From an uncultured Saprospiraceae bacterium (GTDB lineage Bacteria; Bacteroidota; Bacteroidia; Chitinophagales; Saprospiraceae), in assembly GCA_937926205.1 (NCBI GenBank), contig CALEYL010000041.1:1-64000 (forward strand): DNA of 64,000 bases, written 5' to 3'. Made by a program: the position numbers and the translations under genes. Numbering within the stretch: position 1 is the stretch's first letter; every line of letters begins with the position of its first letter. The notes beneath the pieces were generated by a model. It did not search any database. It had not been told where the DNA came from and saw only the letters and a list, made by a program, of their open reading frames with translations. Below, in pieces: positions 7,884 through 17,706 of this stretch.

Positions 7884-9737
7884 TTATGAAATGACACGTT
7901 TCAGGTACTCTCTGGGCGTGCAGTCTTCCAGTTTTTTAAAGGAGCGGTTAAAGGCAGATTTGGAATTAAATCCAACAGTAAAGGCAATGGCCAGTAGGGT
8001 CTGGTTGCGGTAGTCCTCTGATTGAACGAGGCGTTTGAATTCCTCCACGCGGTAGGCGTTGATGAAATCATTGAAGTTCATCCCATAACCTTCGTTGACA
8101 ACCCGGGAGAGGGAATGCGGGCTCGTACCGGTCATTTCGGCCAGATCAGTGAGGCTGAGGCCGGGATTTCGGTAAGGCTGCCTGTTTGCCATGACGCTTT
8201 CCAACTTTTGTTTGATCGCATCGATTTCTTCAATACTCATCGAAGCCGCTTTTTCCTGCTCCTGCTGAACTTCTTCTGTCGGGGCGGCATCTACTGGCGG
8301 TAATTTGAAAATTTCGGGTTGCCGCATCGTGTAGTAGCCAAGAATAAATGCCGTAAAGGCAAATGCTACCCACAAGGTGTCGGTTGCGCCTTCTGTCAAC
8401 AGGCTCAGGTCTTTGCCGAGCACATAGCCAGCGATGCCAAAACAAAAACTTGCCGCCCAAATGAAAATACAAATAGCCTTGAGCCACATCACCACATTCA
8501 GAAATGCCAGATTCTGTTCAAAAGCATGTTTTTCACCCGACTCCCGTTCGTATTGCCGGATGACGCCGCGGCAAACAAACCAGTAAACGGTGTTAAAGAG
8601 GAGCCCGATACCTGCGGCTCCGGTAAAATATGGTTTTAAATTCTGGTTGACCACTTCGGTAATGAGCGTTGCTTTGGGCATCCACATAAAAGGCGCGTAG
8701 ACCGCCAGGTGAATTACAAAAGGAACAAAATGCCACCAGCTGATGCCGAAATTTTGCCGGGAAGGCAAACGCAACAAACGGGTCACATAAAGCAGGAAAA
8801 TCGGCGCGTACAGGAAATAGATAAAATCGGGCAGCAGCAACAGGCTGGGCATCCAGTTAAAAATATCGCGGTCGTAAGTAGAAACCCTTCCGGCTAAAGC
8901 GACCGACAAGGTGAGCAGGAGAACCGATAGCGCCTGGTTTGCAGCGCGGTTGTTGTTTTGTAAAGAATTGATGGCCAGAATAAGCAGCAGGCCCTGAATG
9001 GCTGCCAGCAACAGAAAAAAAGTGTACAAATTGATGGGGTTTCCGGAGAGGTCTTCCCACGATTCTATTTGCAGGGTCAGTTGCCGGGAAGTATCTTTAC
9101 TCATGATGAACTGGCGGTTGACACGCGCCCTGCCATTGCGCCGGCCTTCGATGGCTTCCCAACCACCCCGGGTAAACTTAAAAAAAGTGGTATCTGACAA
9201 AAGGGGGATTGCTATCTCAAAAGTCCCGTCAGCTTGTTTGCTCATCCGGTAACCGGGATCGCTGGGGTGCCAGGAGTTGAATCCGCCTACGGCGTAAATG
9301 GAAGCATCGGGAGGTGTGTTTCGGGGCAGGCGGTCCACGCGGATTTTTAACCAGCCATAATTGGCATTGATGGGCAGGTCATCCCAACTCCATATTCTCA
9401 AACGGATGGTATCACCCCGGGCGCTGCCTTGATAGCGTCGGTTTTCAATGAATTGGCCGAGCGAATCCGTCTCAACTTTTTCCCACCGCCCACGGGTAAT
9501 TTTGTATTCAAAATCCCGGAGTTCTGGGTCTTCGAGGGTAAAATAATATTGCCCGGAAGGGTTGCGCAAGAAGCCATAGGCCGGAACACCGGCTTTCCAG
9601 TCGTTCATAGATCCGGCCAGATACAGGGTGTCAGAAACAGGTGTGTTGGCGGGAATTTGCTCCAATAACAATGTCACCTGACCTTGGAGGGCTGGTGTCA
9701 GAAACAGGCAACCAATGGCAACAAGACTTTTTAGCAT
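7884..9737 (-). CDS. Membrane AraC-type regulator with twin glycan-binding-like ectodomains
   Basis: 617 residues from the ATG at 9737, chosen because MLKSLVAIGCLFLTPALQGQ is a signal peptide. Residues ~21-112 and ~125-220 are two related beta-sandwich modules (LYLAGSMNDW / IYAVGGFNSW, each followed by YKITRGRWE- or FKFTRGGWE-type strands). These resemble starch-binding CBM20/CBM48 domains. About seven hydrophobic segments follow (roughly 235-460), then a cytoplasmic AraC/XylS helix-turn-helix pair (~505-612; LTDLAEMTGTSPHSLSRVVN and AFTVGFNSKSAFNRSFKK). The layout implies a one-protein sensor: sugar bound outside, DNA bound inside. The adjacent amylase, 121 bp downstream on the same strand, is the obvious target. 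Ligand and target are inference. Confidence 0.82.
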   Translation of the reverse strand: MLKSLVAIGCLFLTPALQGQVTLLLEQIPANTPVSDTLYLAGSMNDWKAGVPAYGFLRNPSGQYYFTLEDPELRDFEYKITRGRWEKVETDSLGQFIENRRYQGSARGDTIRLRIWSWDDLPINANYGWLKIRVDRLPRNTPPDASIYAVGGFNSWHPSDPGYRMSKQADGTFEIAIPLLSDTTFFKFTRGGWEAIEGRRNGRARVNRQFIMSKDTSRQLTLQIESWEDLSGNPINLYTFFLLLAAIQGLLLILAINSLQNNNRAANQALSVLLLTLSVALAGRVSTYDRDIFNWMPSLLLLPDFIYFLYAPIFLLYVTRLLRLPSRQNFGISWWHFVPFVIHLAVYAPFMWMPKATLITEVVNQNLKPYFTGAAGIGLLFNTVYWFVCRGVIRQYERESGEKHAFEQNLAFLNVVMWLKAICIFIWAASFCFGIAGYVLGKDLSLLTEGATDTLWVAFAFTAFILGYYTMRQPEIFKLPPVDAAPTEEVQQEQEKAASMSIEEIDAIKQKLESVMANRQPYRNPGLSLTDLAEMTGTSPHSLSRVVNEGYGMNFNDFINAYRVEEFKRLVQSEDYRNQTLLAIAFTVGFNSKSAFNRSFKKLEDCTPREYLKRVIS

Positions 9738-10338
<601 letters not shown>

Positions 10339-10866
10339 ATGAAATCCTATCATCAACTGCTTGTCCTGGCTTTGGCCATGATAAGCCCCGGCCTTGTTGC
10401 ACAAAACGGCTCTTCCCGTTCTGTAATGGCCAGTTCCGGCAGCAGCGATCAAAATGGCAAAGTTTGGCTTGACTGGACGCTCGGCGAAGTTGCTGTTGCC
10501 ACCGTATCCACACCTTCAGGGTTTATGACAGAAGGCTTTCAACAGCCTGAAAGACTTCAGGTAGAGTCGATTGCACCGAACCTGCACGACGCTTCAGGCA
10601 CTGCTGTTTTTGGGGCAATCACCATTGCGCCCAATCCGGTAAGTACCCTGCTGACGATTCAAATTCCGAAAGACTGGAGCCAAAGCACATCTACCCTGGT
10701 TTTATTCGACCTCAAAGGGCAGCAGGTTCAGACCGGACAAATTAGCCCGGGAGTCGCGACTTCGGAACTGGACCTTGGCGGGCAGCCTGCCGGGACTTAT
10801 TGGTTGCACATCGTGGCCAAAGATTCCAAACAGGTGCAAACCTTTAAAGTGGTCAAAATTCAATAA
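10339..10866 (+). CDS. Small secreted protein with T9SS sorting domain, partner of fibre protein
   Basis: 175 residues. A signal peptide (to about residue 21, LVAQNG) precedes a short domain with SRSVMASSGSSDQNGKVWLDWTLGEV and TEGFQQPE, seen in many Bacteroidota T9SS cargo proteins. A type A sorting domain follows (APNPVSTLLTIQIP ... GTYWLHIVAKD ... KVVKIQ). It should be exported by T9SS and fixed to the surface. Only 19 nt separate its stop from the start of the fibre gene, so the two are surely cotranscribed. A close copy (14226-14753) sits in the same position before the second fibre gene. The specific role is unknown; anchoring or assembling the fibre is a reasonable guess. Confidence 0.8.
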   Translation: MKSYHQLLVLALAMISPGLVAQNGSSRSVMASSGSSDQNGKVWLDWTLGEVAVATVSTPSGFMTEGFQQPERLQVESIAPNLHDASGTAVFGAITIAPNPVSTLLTIQIPKDWSQSTSTLVLFDLKGQQVQTGQISPGVATSELDLGGQPAGTYWLHIVAKDSKQVQTFKVVKIQ

Positions 10867-10885
10867 TCAATCAAACCCTTTTGTT

Positions 10886-13807
10886 ATGAAATTCAGACAT
10901 TTACTCGTGGCTTTGCTGCTGCTGTTTTCTGCAGCAACATTTGCCCAGAATGCGCCTGCCGGCATCAATTACCAGGCAATAGCGCGTGATGACAAAGGTC
11001 AGGTTTTAACCAACAAAGACATTAGCCTGAAAATCAGCCTTTATGCAGGCGAAACAGGTGGTAAGCATGCTTACAGTGAAGTTCATCGGATTCGGACCAA
11101 TGAACTGGGCCTTTTCACCCTTGTGGTTGGACGCGGTGAAATCATCGCCGGTGATTTTCAACAGGTGCCCTGGAGCACCATGAACGTTTGGATGGAACTG
11201 GCAATGGACGAAACAGGCGGCAATAACTTCAGTAAGATTAATGCCAGCCAGTTAATGGCCGTACCTTATGCTTTTCATGCCGGATCTGCCAGTGATCTGA
11301 TTTTGGATGACCAGGACCTGGAAAAAGCCAGCTGTCAACACACCGGCCTTCCATTCTGGACAACCAAAGGCAACAACAATGTGAACGATGACTGCCATTT
11401 TATTGGCACAACGATTCACGAAGATTTTGTTTTTAAAACAGACAACATCGAACGAATGCGCATTACAGCCGATGGCGACATCCTCATCACCGGCTCTTTG
11501 TTCATCTCCGATGACATCAATGTGGGGCGGGATGCCAATATCGCCAGAGACGCGAACATTGGCAATGACCTTGATGTAGACCACGATGCAAACATAGACA
11601 ACAACCTGCACGTAGGCCGCGATGCCGACATTGACCAGGACCTGAACGTGGACCGCAACACAACCATTGGCGGAGACCTGACGACAGACGGTATTGTCCA
11701 TTTTACAAATACAACCCAATCCTTCACCAAAGACGACGGCGCAGTCATCATTGAAGGCGGCGTGGGCATAGAAAAAAACGTCAATATCGGCGGCAATACC
11801 GAAGTAGACGGCACCCTCGGAGTTGATGGCATCACCAATCTGAAAAACACAACACAATCTGTCACGAAAGACGATGGCGCACTGGTGGTTGAAGGCGGCG
11901 TAGGCATTGAGAAAAACCTCAATGTGGGCGGAGCAACCTCTTTTGGAGGGGAACTGGCCGTGGGCGGTGTGCTTACTGTTACCAATACCACAGAATCTTT
12001 CACCAAAGACGACGGCGCAGTAGTCGTAGAGGGTGGCGTAGGCATCGAAAAAAACATCAATGTAGGCGGTAACAGCGGCGTAAGTGGAAATAGCAGTGTA
12101 AGCGGCAACAGTACCGTAGGTGGCACACTGGGCGTGGCTGGTATTTCATCCTTTAACAACGATGCGCAATCCACAACAAAAGACAATGGCGCTGTTGTTG
12201 TCGAAGGGGGCGTGGGCATCGAAAAGAACCTCAATATTGGCGGCAATAGTGGTGTAAGCGGCAACAGCAACGTCAGCGGCAACAGTGCCGTAGGCGGTAC
12301 GCTGGATGTAGATGGCATCTCTACTTTTAACAACAATGCGCAGTCCACAACAAAAGACAACGGCGCAGTAGTTGTCGAAGGCGGCGTAGGTATTGAAAGA
12401 AACCTCAATGTAGGCGGAAACAGCGGTGTCAGTGGCAACAGTAATGTCAGCGGTAATAGTACCGTAGGTGGCAACAGTACCGTAGGCGGCAACAGCACTG
12501 TAGCGTTTAATACCACAACAGGCAGTCTGGACGTAAATACGACCTCCAGCCTAAATGGTAAAGTTACCATTGATGCCACCGTTTCAGGGGGGGACTTAGA
12601 TTCGGGAGCTTATCCACTCGAAGTCAGGGGCAGCGAGCAAGGTATCTTGATTAAACTGAATGGACTTGAATCAGACGGAACGCCAAACAGCGGGAATAAC
12701 TTTATTTCTTTTTGGGATGCCAATAATTTCGTCAGGGGAAGAATTGAAGGGCAAACACTCGACGAACTTCACAACAGCTTTGAATACATCTGGTTTCAGT
12801 CGATGGAAGCTGCCGGTACGGCCCTTGGTACGGCGATGGTTGCCGTTGACCTTATTGGCGTTGATGATTTTGATGCGGCAGTTGTCGACGGGCTTGAACT
12901 CGTCCAGCACGTAGCAGAATGGGTTAATGCCGCACTTGATTTGGAATTTAAAATCGGACTAACTTATGAATCCGGTTTTGGGGATTATGCAGAGTGGTTG
13001 TTAAAAGCAAATCCTGCTGAACGGTTTAGTTTCGGTGACATCGTCGGCGTTCGTGGTGGCATGATTTCTAAGGATCTGCGCCATGCAGACCACTTTATGG
13101 TAATCTCACAAAACCCTATTGTTTTGGGAAATATGCCGGAGGCCGGTAAAGAGGACTTGTACGAAAAGGTGGCTTTTCTTGGGCAGGTTCCAATCAAAGT
13201 AAAAGGCCAGGCAGCTATCGGCGACTATATCGTTTGCTCTGACTTCAATGACGGTTTTGGGATCGCGGTAAATCCTAAGGACATTTCCCTTGACCAGATC
13301 TCAAAAATTGTTGGCGTGGCGTGGTCGGAGACCAAACACAATACCGGTTTTTCTTATGTCAATGGCGCCATCGGCATCAATGTGAATGATGTTGTGTCAA
13401 AAATGAAGCAACAGGAAGCCGAAATGGCTGCCATCAAAAATAAAGTTAACGAGGGCCTGAACAAGGTTAATAGCATCATCGCATATTTGAAGTCAAAAGA
13501 TCCTTCGTTTGACGAGTCTGAGCTTCAGATTGATCTTGGGGATTTGGCCCTTGAAGAAATGGAACATCCAAAACAGGAGGAAAGGGTGCTTGTTGCTGCC
13601 GATAAGGAACCTGCTGTGATCTCAAATTTGATTCAATTGCTGGAAAATAATGCAGACCTGATTGCGTCTGTTCAGGAAAAGACCAGGCAGCTTCTGGATG
13701 AAAAGGGCGTCAACTACCGCTTATTTGACCAAACCAACCGATTGGTGACTGACAGACAATACTTTGTGTCAACACTAAAAGCCTATCAGGGAACCATTTT
13801 TAAATAA
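10886..13807 (+). CDS. Tail-fibre-like surface protein, module combination A1
   Basis: 973 residues from the ATG at 10886 (the frame extends to 10775 but overlaps the upstream gene, and this ATG starts a signal peptide). Residues ~20-135 form a conserved N-terminal domain (PAGINYQAIARDDKGQVLT ... ASQLMAVPYAFHA), followed by a type A segment (ASCQHTGLPFW). Residues ~211-268 are hexapeptide repeats x-[IV]-x-x-[DN]-[AL]. Then come five longer repeats built on TTQSxTKDDGA...EGGVGIEKN, interspersed with VSGNS/VGGNS hexads (~271-548). Both suggest a beta-helical shaft. Residues ~699-832 (GDYAEW ... GDIVGVRGG ... VLGNMPE ... IVGVAWSE) resemble the peptidase G2 intramolecular chaperone of phage tail spikes. 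There is no T9SS tail. It is probably a trimeric surface fibre. Confidence 0.8.
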   Translation: MKFRHLLVALLLLFSAATFAQNAPAGINYQAIARDDKGQVLTNKDISLKISLYAGETGGKHAYSEVHRIRTNELGLFTLVVGRGEIIAGDFQQVPWSTMNVWMELAMDETGGNNFSKINASQLMAVPYAFHAGSASDLILDDQDLEKASCQHTGLPFWTTKGNNNVNDDCHFIGTTIHEDFVFKTDNIERMRITADGDILITGSLFISDDINVGRDANIARDANIGNDLDVDHDANIDNNLHVGRDADIDQDLNVDRNTTIGGDLTTDGIVHFTNTTQSFTKDDGAVIIEGGVGIEKNVNIGGNTEVDGTLGVDGITNLKNTTQSVTKDDGALVVEGGVGIEKNLNVGGATSFGGELAVGGVLTVTNTTESFTKDDGAVVVEGGVGIEKNINVGGNSGVSGNSSVSGNSTVGGTLGVAGISSFNNDAQSTTKDNGAVVVEGGVGIEKNLNIGGNSGVSGNSNVSGNSAVGGTLDVDGISTFNNNAQSTTKDNGAVVVEGGVGIERNLNVGGNSGVSGNSNVSGNSTVGGNSTVGGNSTVAFNTTTGSLDVNTTSSLNGKVTIDATVSGGDLDSGAYPLEVRGSEQGILIKLNGLESDGTPNSGNNFISFWDANNFVRGRIEGQTLDELHNSFEYIWFQSMEAAGTALGTAMVAVDLIGVDDFDAAVVDGLELVQHVAEWVNAALDLEFKIGLTYESGFGDYAEWLLKANPAERFSFGDIVGVRGGMISKDLRHADHFMVISQNPIVLGNMPEAGKEDLYEKVAFLGQVPIKVKGQAAIGDYIVCSDFNDGFGIAVNPKDISLDQISKIVGVAWSETKHNTGFSYVNGAIGINVNDVVSKMKQQEAEMAAIKNKVNEGLNKVNSIIAYLKSKDPSFDESELQIDLGDLALEEMEHPKQEERVLVAADKEPAVISNLIQLLENNADLIASVQEKTRQLLDEKGVNYRLFDQTNRLVTDRQYFVSTLKAYQGTIFK

Positions 13808-14225
13808 ATTTTGAACAATTTTTAAGCCTCAGGAAGGCTACTGTCAGCGCAAATTGATTTTGAAAAGGGGATTGCCTCAAAAAGGTGGTTCCCTTTGCTT
13901 TTCGTTTTTTGCTTCAGCAGGAATAAAAACGCTGCTTTTTTTTTCATTTTTCCATTTTTTTTATAAGTTTGCATTATTGCGGCTGACACAAAATTTCGCG
14001 GGTGATGTTTTTGCTTACTACCCATCATCACCAAATGCAACTCCTCCCAATCAGTCGGCTATTGCTTTGACGCTATATACCTTAATAATTTACTGTGACA
14101 TTCTTGTTTGAAACCCAAATTGGAACTTTTTTCTAATCAATTTGCCCATTGGCAAAACGGCGTGTTATTCGGGTACCCGGCGTAAATGTTGTGAACTTAT
14201 TTCTTCATCATAAACATTAGGTTCT
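13808..14225. other. Intergenic region with terminator-like hairpin and long leader
   Basis: A weak hairpin (ggggattgcct / aggtggttccc, about 13866-13891) may end the first fibre transcript. A -7 box lies at 13964-13971, leaving a leader of about 250 nt that contains the CU-rich actcctccc around 14039-14048. Parts of this leader (ggtgatgttttt, gcaactcctc, cttcatcataaaca) recur at the same spacing upstream of the remnant at 17575. Confidence 0.45.
13964..13971 (+). promoter_or_regulatory. Bacteroidota -7 element TAAGTTTG
   Basis: Exact TAnnTTTG match, followed by an AT-rich stretch and 255 nt from the ATG of the small T9SS protein. No clear -33 TTTG is seen. Confidence 0.5.
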
Positions 14226-14753
14226 ATGAAATACCATCTTCACTTGCTGGTTCTGGTTCTGGCTTTAATAAGCCTTGGCGCCACCGCTCAAAACGGATTG
14301 TCGAGGTCGGTCATTGCCAGTTCGGGCAGCAGCGACAATAGTGGTAAGGTTCAACTTGATTGGACTCTAGGCGAAGTCGGGGTTGCCACCATTTCCACTG
14401 CCTCCGGATTTCTTACGGAAGGCTTTCACCAGCCCGAAATACTGCGGGTGGAGTCAATTGCTCCGAACCTTCCTGAAACCTCCGGAGCAGCTGCATTAGG
14501 GGCGATCTCAATTGCGCCCAATCCGGTAAGTACGTTGCTAAGCATTCAGATTCCTGAAGCCTGGAGTCAAAGTGCGTCTACACTGGTTCTATTCGATGTT
14601 AACGGTCAGCAGATTCAAACGGGACAAATTGCTTCCGGAGTTGCGACTTCGGAATTGGATCTTGGCGCACATCCTGCAGGGGTTTATTGGCTGCACATCG
14701 TAGCCAAAGACTCGAAACTGGTACAAACGTTTAAAGTCATTAAAATTCAATAA
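14226..14753 (+). CDS. Small secreted protein with T9SS sorting domain, second copy
   Basis: 175 residues, the same length as and mostly identical to the protein at 10339-10866: signal peptide, SRSVIASSGSSD ... LDWTLGEV ... TEGFHQPE, then a type A sorting tail (APNPVSTLLSIQIP ... YWLHIVAKD ... KVIKIQ). It lies 21 nt before the second fibre gene, repeating the two-gene cassette. The T9SS tail predicts surface attachment. The conserved pairing suggests a joint function with the fibre, which itself lacks a sorting tail. Confidence 0.8.
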   Translation: MKYHLHLLVLVLALISLGATAQNGLSRSVIASSGSSDNSGKVQLDWTLGEVGVATISTASGFLTEGFHQPEILRVESIAPNLPETSGAAALGAISIAPNPVSTLLSIQIPEAWSQSASTLVLFDVNGQQIQTGQIASGVATSELDLGAHPAGVYWLHIVAKDSKLVQTFKVIKIQ

Positions 14754-14774
14754 TCAGCTAAACCTCTTTTCACT

Positions 14775-17117
14775 ATGAACTTAAAATACTTATTCGCATC
14801 GCTTTTGTTGCTGTTGTCTGCAGCAATCTATGCACAAAATGCGCCTCCCGGTATCAATTACCAGGCTGTAGCGCGCAATGATAAAGGCCAGGTTTTGACC
14901 AATAAGAACATCAGTCTGCAAATCAGGCTTTACGCTGGCGAAATTGGCGGTAAGGCTGCTTACACGGAAGTCCATAACATCACTACCAATGAACTGGGGC
15001 TTTTCAGCCTTGTTGTTGGGAAAGGGGAAATGTTGGGCGGCGATTTCCAGCAGGTGCCCTGGAGCAGCATGAATGTGTGGATGGAACTGGCCATGGATGA
15101 AACCGGCGGCAGGGACTTCCATTCGATCAATGCCAGCCAGCTCATGGCCGTACCCTATGCTTTTCACGCTGCTACTGCCGGCGATCTGGCCAGTGGTCAT
15201 AACGACGACGGTTCAGAAAAAACGGCTGCTTTCTGGAAGGTGAACGGCAACGAGCTGACTTTTCCGGGTCCGCACTTCATCGGTACCTTAGACTACAAAG
15301 ATTTTGTGATGAAAACCAACAACCAGGAGCGCCTGCGCATCACGGCTGATGGCGACATCAATATTTCCAAGAGCTTAAGCATTGGTTTAGACCTAACGGT
15401 AGGGCGCGACGTCAGCGTAGGCCGGGATCTGGACGTAGATAACAATGCCAATATTGACAATAATCTGACGGTCGGTGGCATTGCCCGCTTCAACAATACG
15501 GCTCAATCCAATACCAAAGACGATGGTTCTGTGATTGTAGAAGGCGGCGTGGGCATTGAGAAAAACATCAATGTTGGCGGTAACAGCGCCGTAACCGGCA
15601 ACAGTTCTGTCGGTGGCAACAGTTCTGTCACCGGCAACAGCACGGTTGGCGGCAACAGCGCCGTAACCGGTAACAGCACTGTTGGCGGCACGCTGGGTGT
15701 GAACGGCATTGCCCGCTTCAACAACACGGCTCAATCCACTTCCAAAGACGATGGCGCTGTCATCGTTGAAGGCGGTGTGGGTATTGAAAAGAACATCAAT
15801 GTTGGGGGCAGCAGTTCGGTCGCCGGCAACAGTACCATCGGCGGAAATAATACCGTTATCGGGAACACCACCACCGGTAGTTTGAATGTAAACACAAGTG
15901 CTAACATCAAAACCAAACTGACGGTAGATGGCAACAATGCCATAGACGGTGGAGACGGCAGCAGTGCTGCGTACCCGCTGGTCGTGCAAGGCAGCAACCA
16001 GGGAATATGGGTAGGCATTAATACCGGTCGTGACAACAGCACCAATTTCATTACTTTTTCCGATGGCAGTATCCGCGGAAGAGTAGAGGGACAAACACTC
16101 ACTGAACTTCACAACAGCTTCGAATACATCTGGTTCCAGGCAATGGAAGCTGCAGGCACTGCGCTGGGAATTGCAATGGTAGCTGTTGACCTGGTAGGGG
16201 TGGATGATTTTGATGCAGCAGTTGTAAACGGGGTTGAACTCATTGCGCACGTAGCAGAATGGGTTAAGGCTGCCGTCGAACTTGAAAATAATATTGGTGT
16301 CGCTTTTGAATCCGGTTCCGGAGACTATGCGGAGTGGCTGTTGAAGGCAAATCCTGCTGAAAAATTCAGCTATGGCGATATCGTTGGCGTCCGTGGGGGC
16401 ATGATATCCAAAGACCTTAGCAATGCAGATCACTTTATGGTTATTTCCCAATACCCCATCGTTTTGGGTAACATGCCCGAGGGAGGTAATACGGAATTAT
16501 ACGAAAAAGTGGCTTTCCTGGGCCAGGTTCCAATTAAGATAAAAGGCACAGCCAATATTGGAGACTACATTGTTGCTTCTACACAGAACGATGGTTTTGG
16601 GACTGCTGTTAACCCAAAAGACATTACACTTGACCAAATATCCAGAATTGTTGGGGTTGCCTGGTCGGAAGTGAAAAACAATGCCGTTTTTTCCTATGTT
16701 AATGGCGCTATCGGCATCAATGTGAATGATGTAGTTTCAAAAATGAAGCAACACGAAGCAGAAATGGCTGCCATTGGAGATAAAGTTAATGGAATCATTG
16801 CTTATCTGAAGTCTAAGGATCCGTCATTTGACGCAACAGAACTTGAAATTGACCTGGGTGTTTTGGCAACGAATGAAGACGCCAAGCCGGAGGAAGATGA
16901 AGATGTGCGCGCTGGTAAACCATCAACTGGCATGAGTTTGATCCAGTTATTGGAGCAAAATTCAGATTTGGTTGCCTCTATTCAGGCAAAAACCAAACAG
17001 CTTTTGGATGAAAAAGGGATCAACTATCAGTTGTTTGATCAAACCAACCGATTGGTTACCGACAAACAATATTTTGTGGAAACTTTGAGAGAATATCAGA
17101 ATACCATTTCTGAGTAG
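14775..17117 (+). CDS. Tail-fibre-like surface protein, module combination B1
   Basis: 780 residues; the ATG at 14775 begins a signal peptide (LLLLLSAAIYAQN). The N-terminal domain (~20-135) is shared with all four paralogues, but the following type B segment (AGDLASGHNDDGSEKTAAFW) is shared only with the third gene. Hexapeptide repeats span ~197-233. Only two EGGVGIEKN repeats are present, with a long run of VTGNS/VGGNS hexads between them. The C-terminal half (~450-780) is type 1, nearly the same as the first fibre protein: LHNSFEYIWFQ, GDYAEWLLKANPAE, a peptidase-G2-like region and LFDQTNRLVTDKQYFV at the end. No T9SS tail. Probably a surface fibre; the shorter shaft is the main difference from A1. 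Confidence 0.8.
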   Translation: MNLKYLFASLLLLLSAAIYAQNAPPGINYQAVARNDKGQVLTNKNISLQIRLYAGEIGGKAAYTEVHNITTNELGLFSLVVGKGEMLGGDFQQVPWSSMNVWMELAMDETGGRDFHSINASQLMAVPYAFHAATAGDLASGHNDDGSEKTAAFWKVNGNELTFPGPHFIGTLDYKDFVMKTNNQERLRITADGDINISKSLSIGLDLTVGRDVSVGRDLDVDNNANIDNNLTVGGIARFNNTAQSNTKDDGSVIVEGGVGIEKNINVGGNSAVTGNSSVGGNSSVTGNSTVGGNSAVTGNSTVGGTLGVNGIARFNNTAQSTSKDDGAVIVEGGVGIEKNINVGGSSSVAGNSTIGGNNTVIGNTTTGSLNVNTSANIKTKLTVDGNNAIDGGDGSSAAYPLVVQGSNQGIWVGINTGRDNSTNFITFSDGSIRGRVEGQTLTELHNSFEYIWFQAMEAAGTALGIAMVAVDLVGVDDFDAAVVNGVELIAHVAEWVKAAVELENNIGVAFESGSGDYAEWLLKANPAEKFSYGDIVGVRGGMISKDLSNADHFMVISQYPIVLGNMPEGGNTELYEKVAFLGQVPIKIKGTANIGDYIVASTQNDGFGTAVNPKDITLDQISRIVGVAWSEVKNNAVFSYVNGAIGINVNDVVSKMKQHEAEMAAIGDKVNGIIAYLKSKDPSFDATELEIDLGVLATNEDAKPEEDEDVRAGKPSTGMSLIQLLEQNSDLVASIQAKTKQLLDEKGINYQLFDQTNRLVTDKQYFVETLREYQNTISE

Positions 17118-17574
17118 GCTTTTGAACGGGAAAACTTATAGGGGCAATACAGCCCAAATAAGCATGCTCCGTTCAAATCAATACAAATTACCGTGGAAGG
17201 GAGTTGCCTCAGTTGCAGGCAGCTCCCTTCCTGTTTTTGGTCTTTCACTCCTGCTACTTTGTTTTTTTTATAATACTTCTGAATTCCTGTCTATTATCCT
17301 TTATTAATGCTTATACTTGCACAACTGCAGTCGGTATTCAAAAGCGGCAGGTGATGTTTTCGATTTTGAGAAAGCTTCACCCAGGCAAGCAACTCCTCTC
17401 AACTTGCCGGTTACAGTTAACAATACTACCATACCATACACACCTCCCGGGCATTTGCGCTTAGATTCCAAAGCCAACCTTTGTTTCAATTTCATCACTT
17501 GCAACAACGGACTTATGATTCTTTTTCCATTGGATGCTTGTAATCTTATTTTTTCATCATAAACACCAGGTTTC
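17118..17574. other. Intergenic region: terminator, promoter and leader of a lost gene
   Basis: After the terminator at 17195 there is a degenerate -7 (TATACTTG, 17312-17319) and a CU-rich tract (aactcctctc, 17391-17400). The leader of ~255 nt ends where a small T9SS gene should start. It matches the leader before 14226 in spacing and in several short blocks. Confidence 0.5.
17195..17236 (+). terminator. Rho-independent terminator
   Basis: A strong stem (ggaagggag...tgcct pairing with aggca...ctcccttcc, 17195-17231), then a short T run. It lies 78 nt after the stop of the second fibre gene. Confidence 0.85.
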
Positions 17575-17686
17575 ATCAAAAACAATATTGGATCTTGGCC
17601 AGCACCCTGCCGGGGTGTATTGGTTACACATCGTGGCCAAAGATTCTAAGCTGGTACAAACGTTCAAAGTCATTAAAATTCAATAA
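17575..17686 (+). pseudogene. Deletion remnant of the small T9SS-tailed protein gene
   Basis: The leader is intact up to the expected start, but the ATG reads ATC (17575-17577). Three codons later the sequence jumps to the C-terminal end of the gene. In the frame starting at 17588 it encodes LDLGQHPAGVYWLHIVAKDS and on to IKIQ-stop (17684-17686), almost identical to the end of the gene at 14226-14753. About 430 bp of the middle is missing and the two parts are out of frame. The spacing to the next fibre gene (20 nt) is the same as in the intact cassettes, so this was a third two-gene cassette. Confidence 0.9.
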
Positions 17687-17706
17687 TTAAATAAACTTCT
17701 TTTACT

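Noticed and set aside
11416..12579. A 387-residue minus-strand frame antisense to the first fibre gene (and a similar one at 15393-16451)
   Set aside because: Low-complexity Pro/Ser/Thr translation produced by the repeats on the other strand; no signal peptide or domain.
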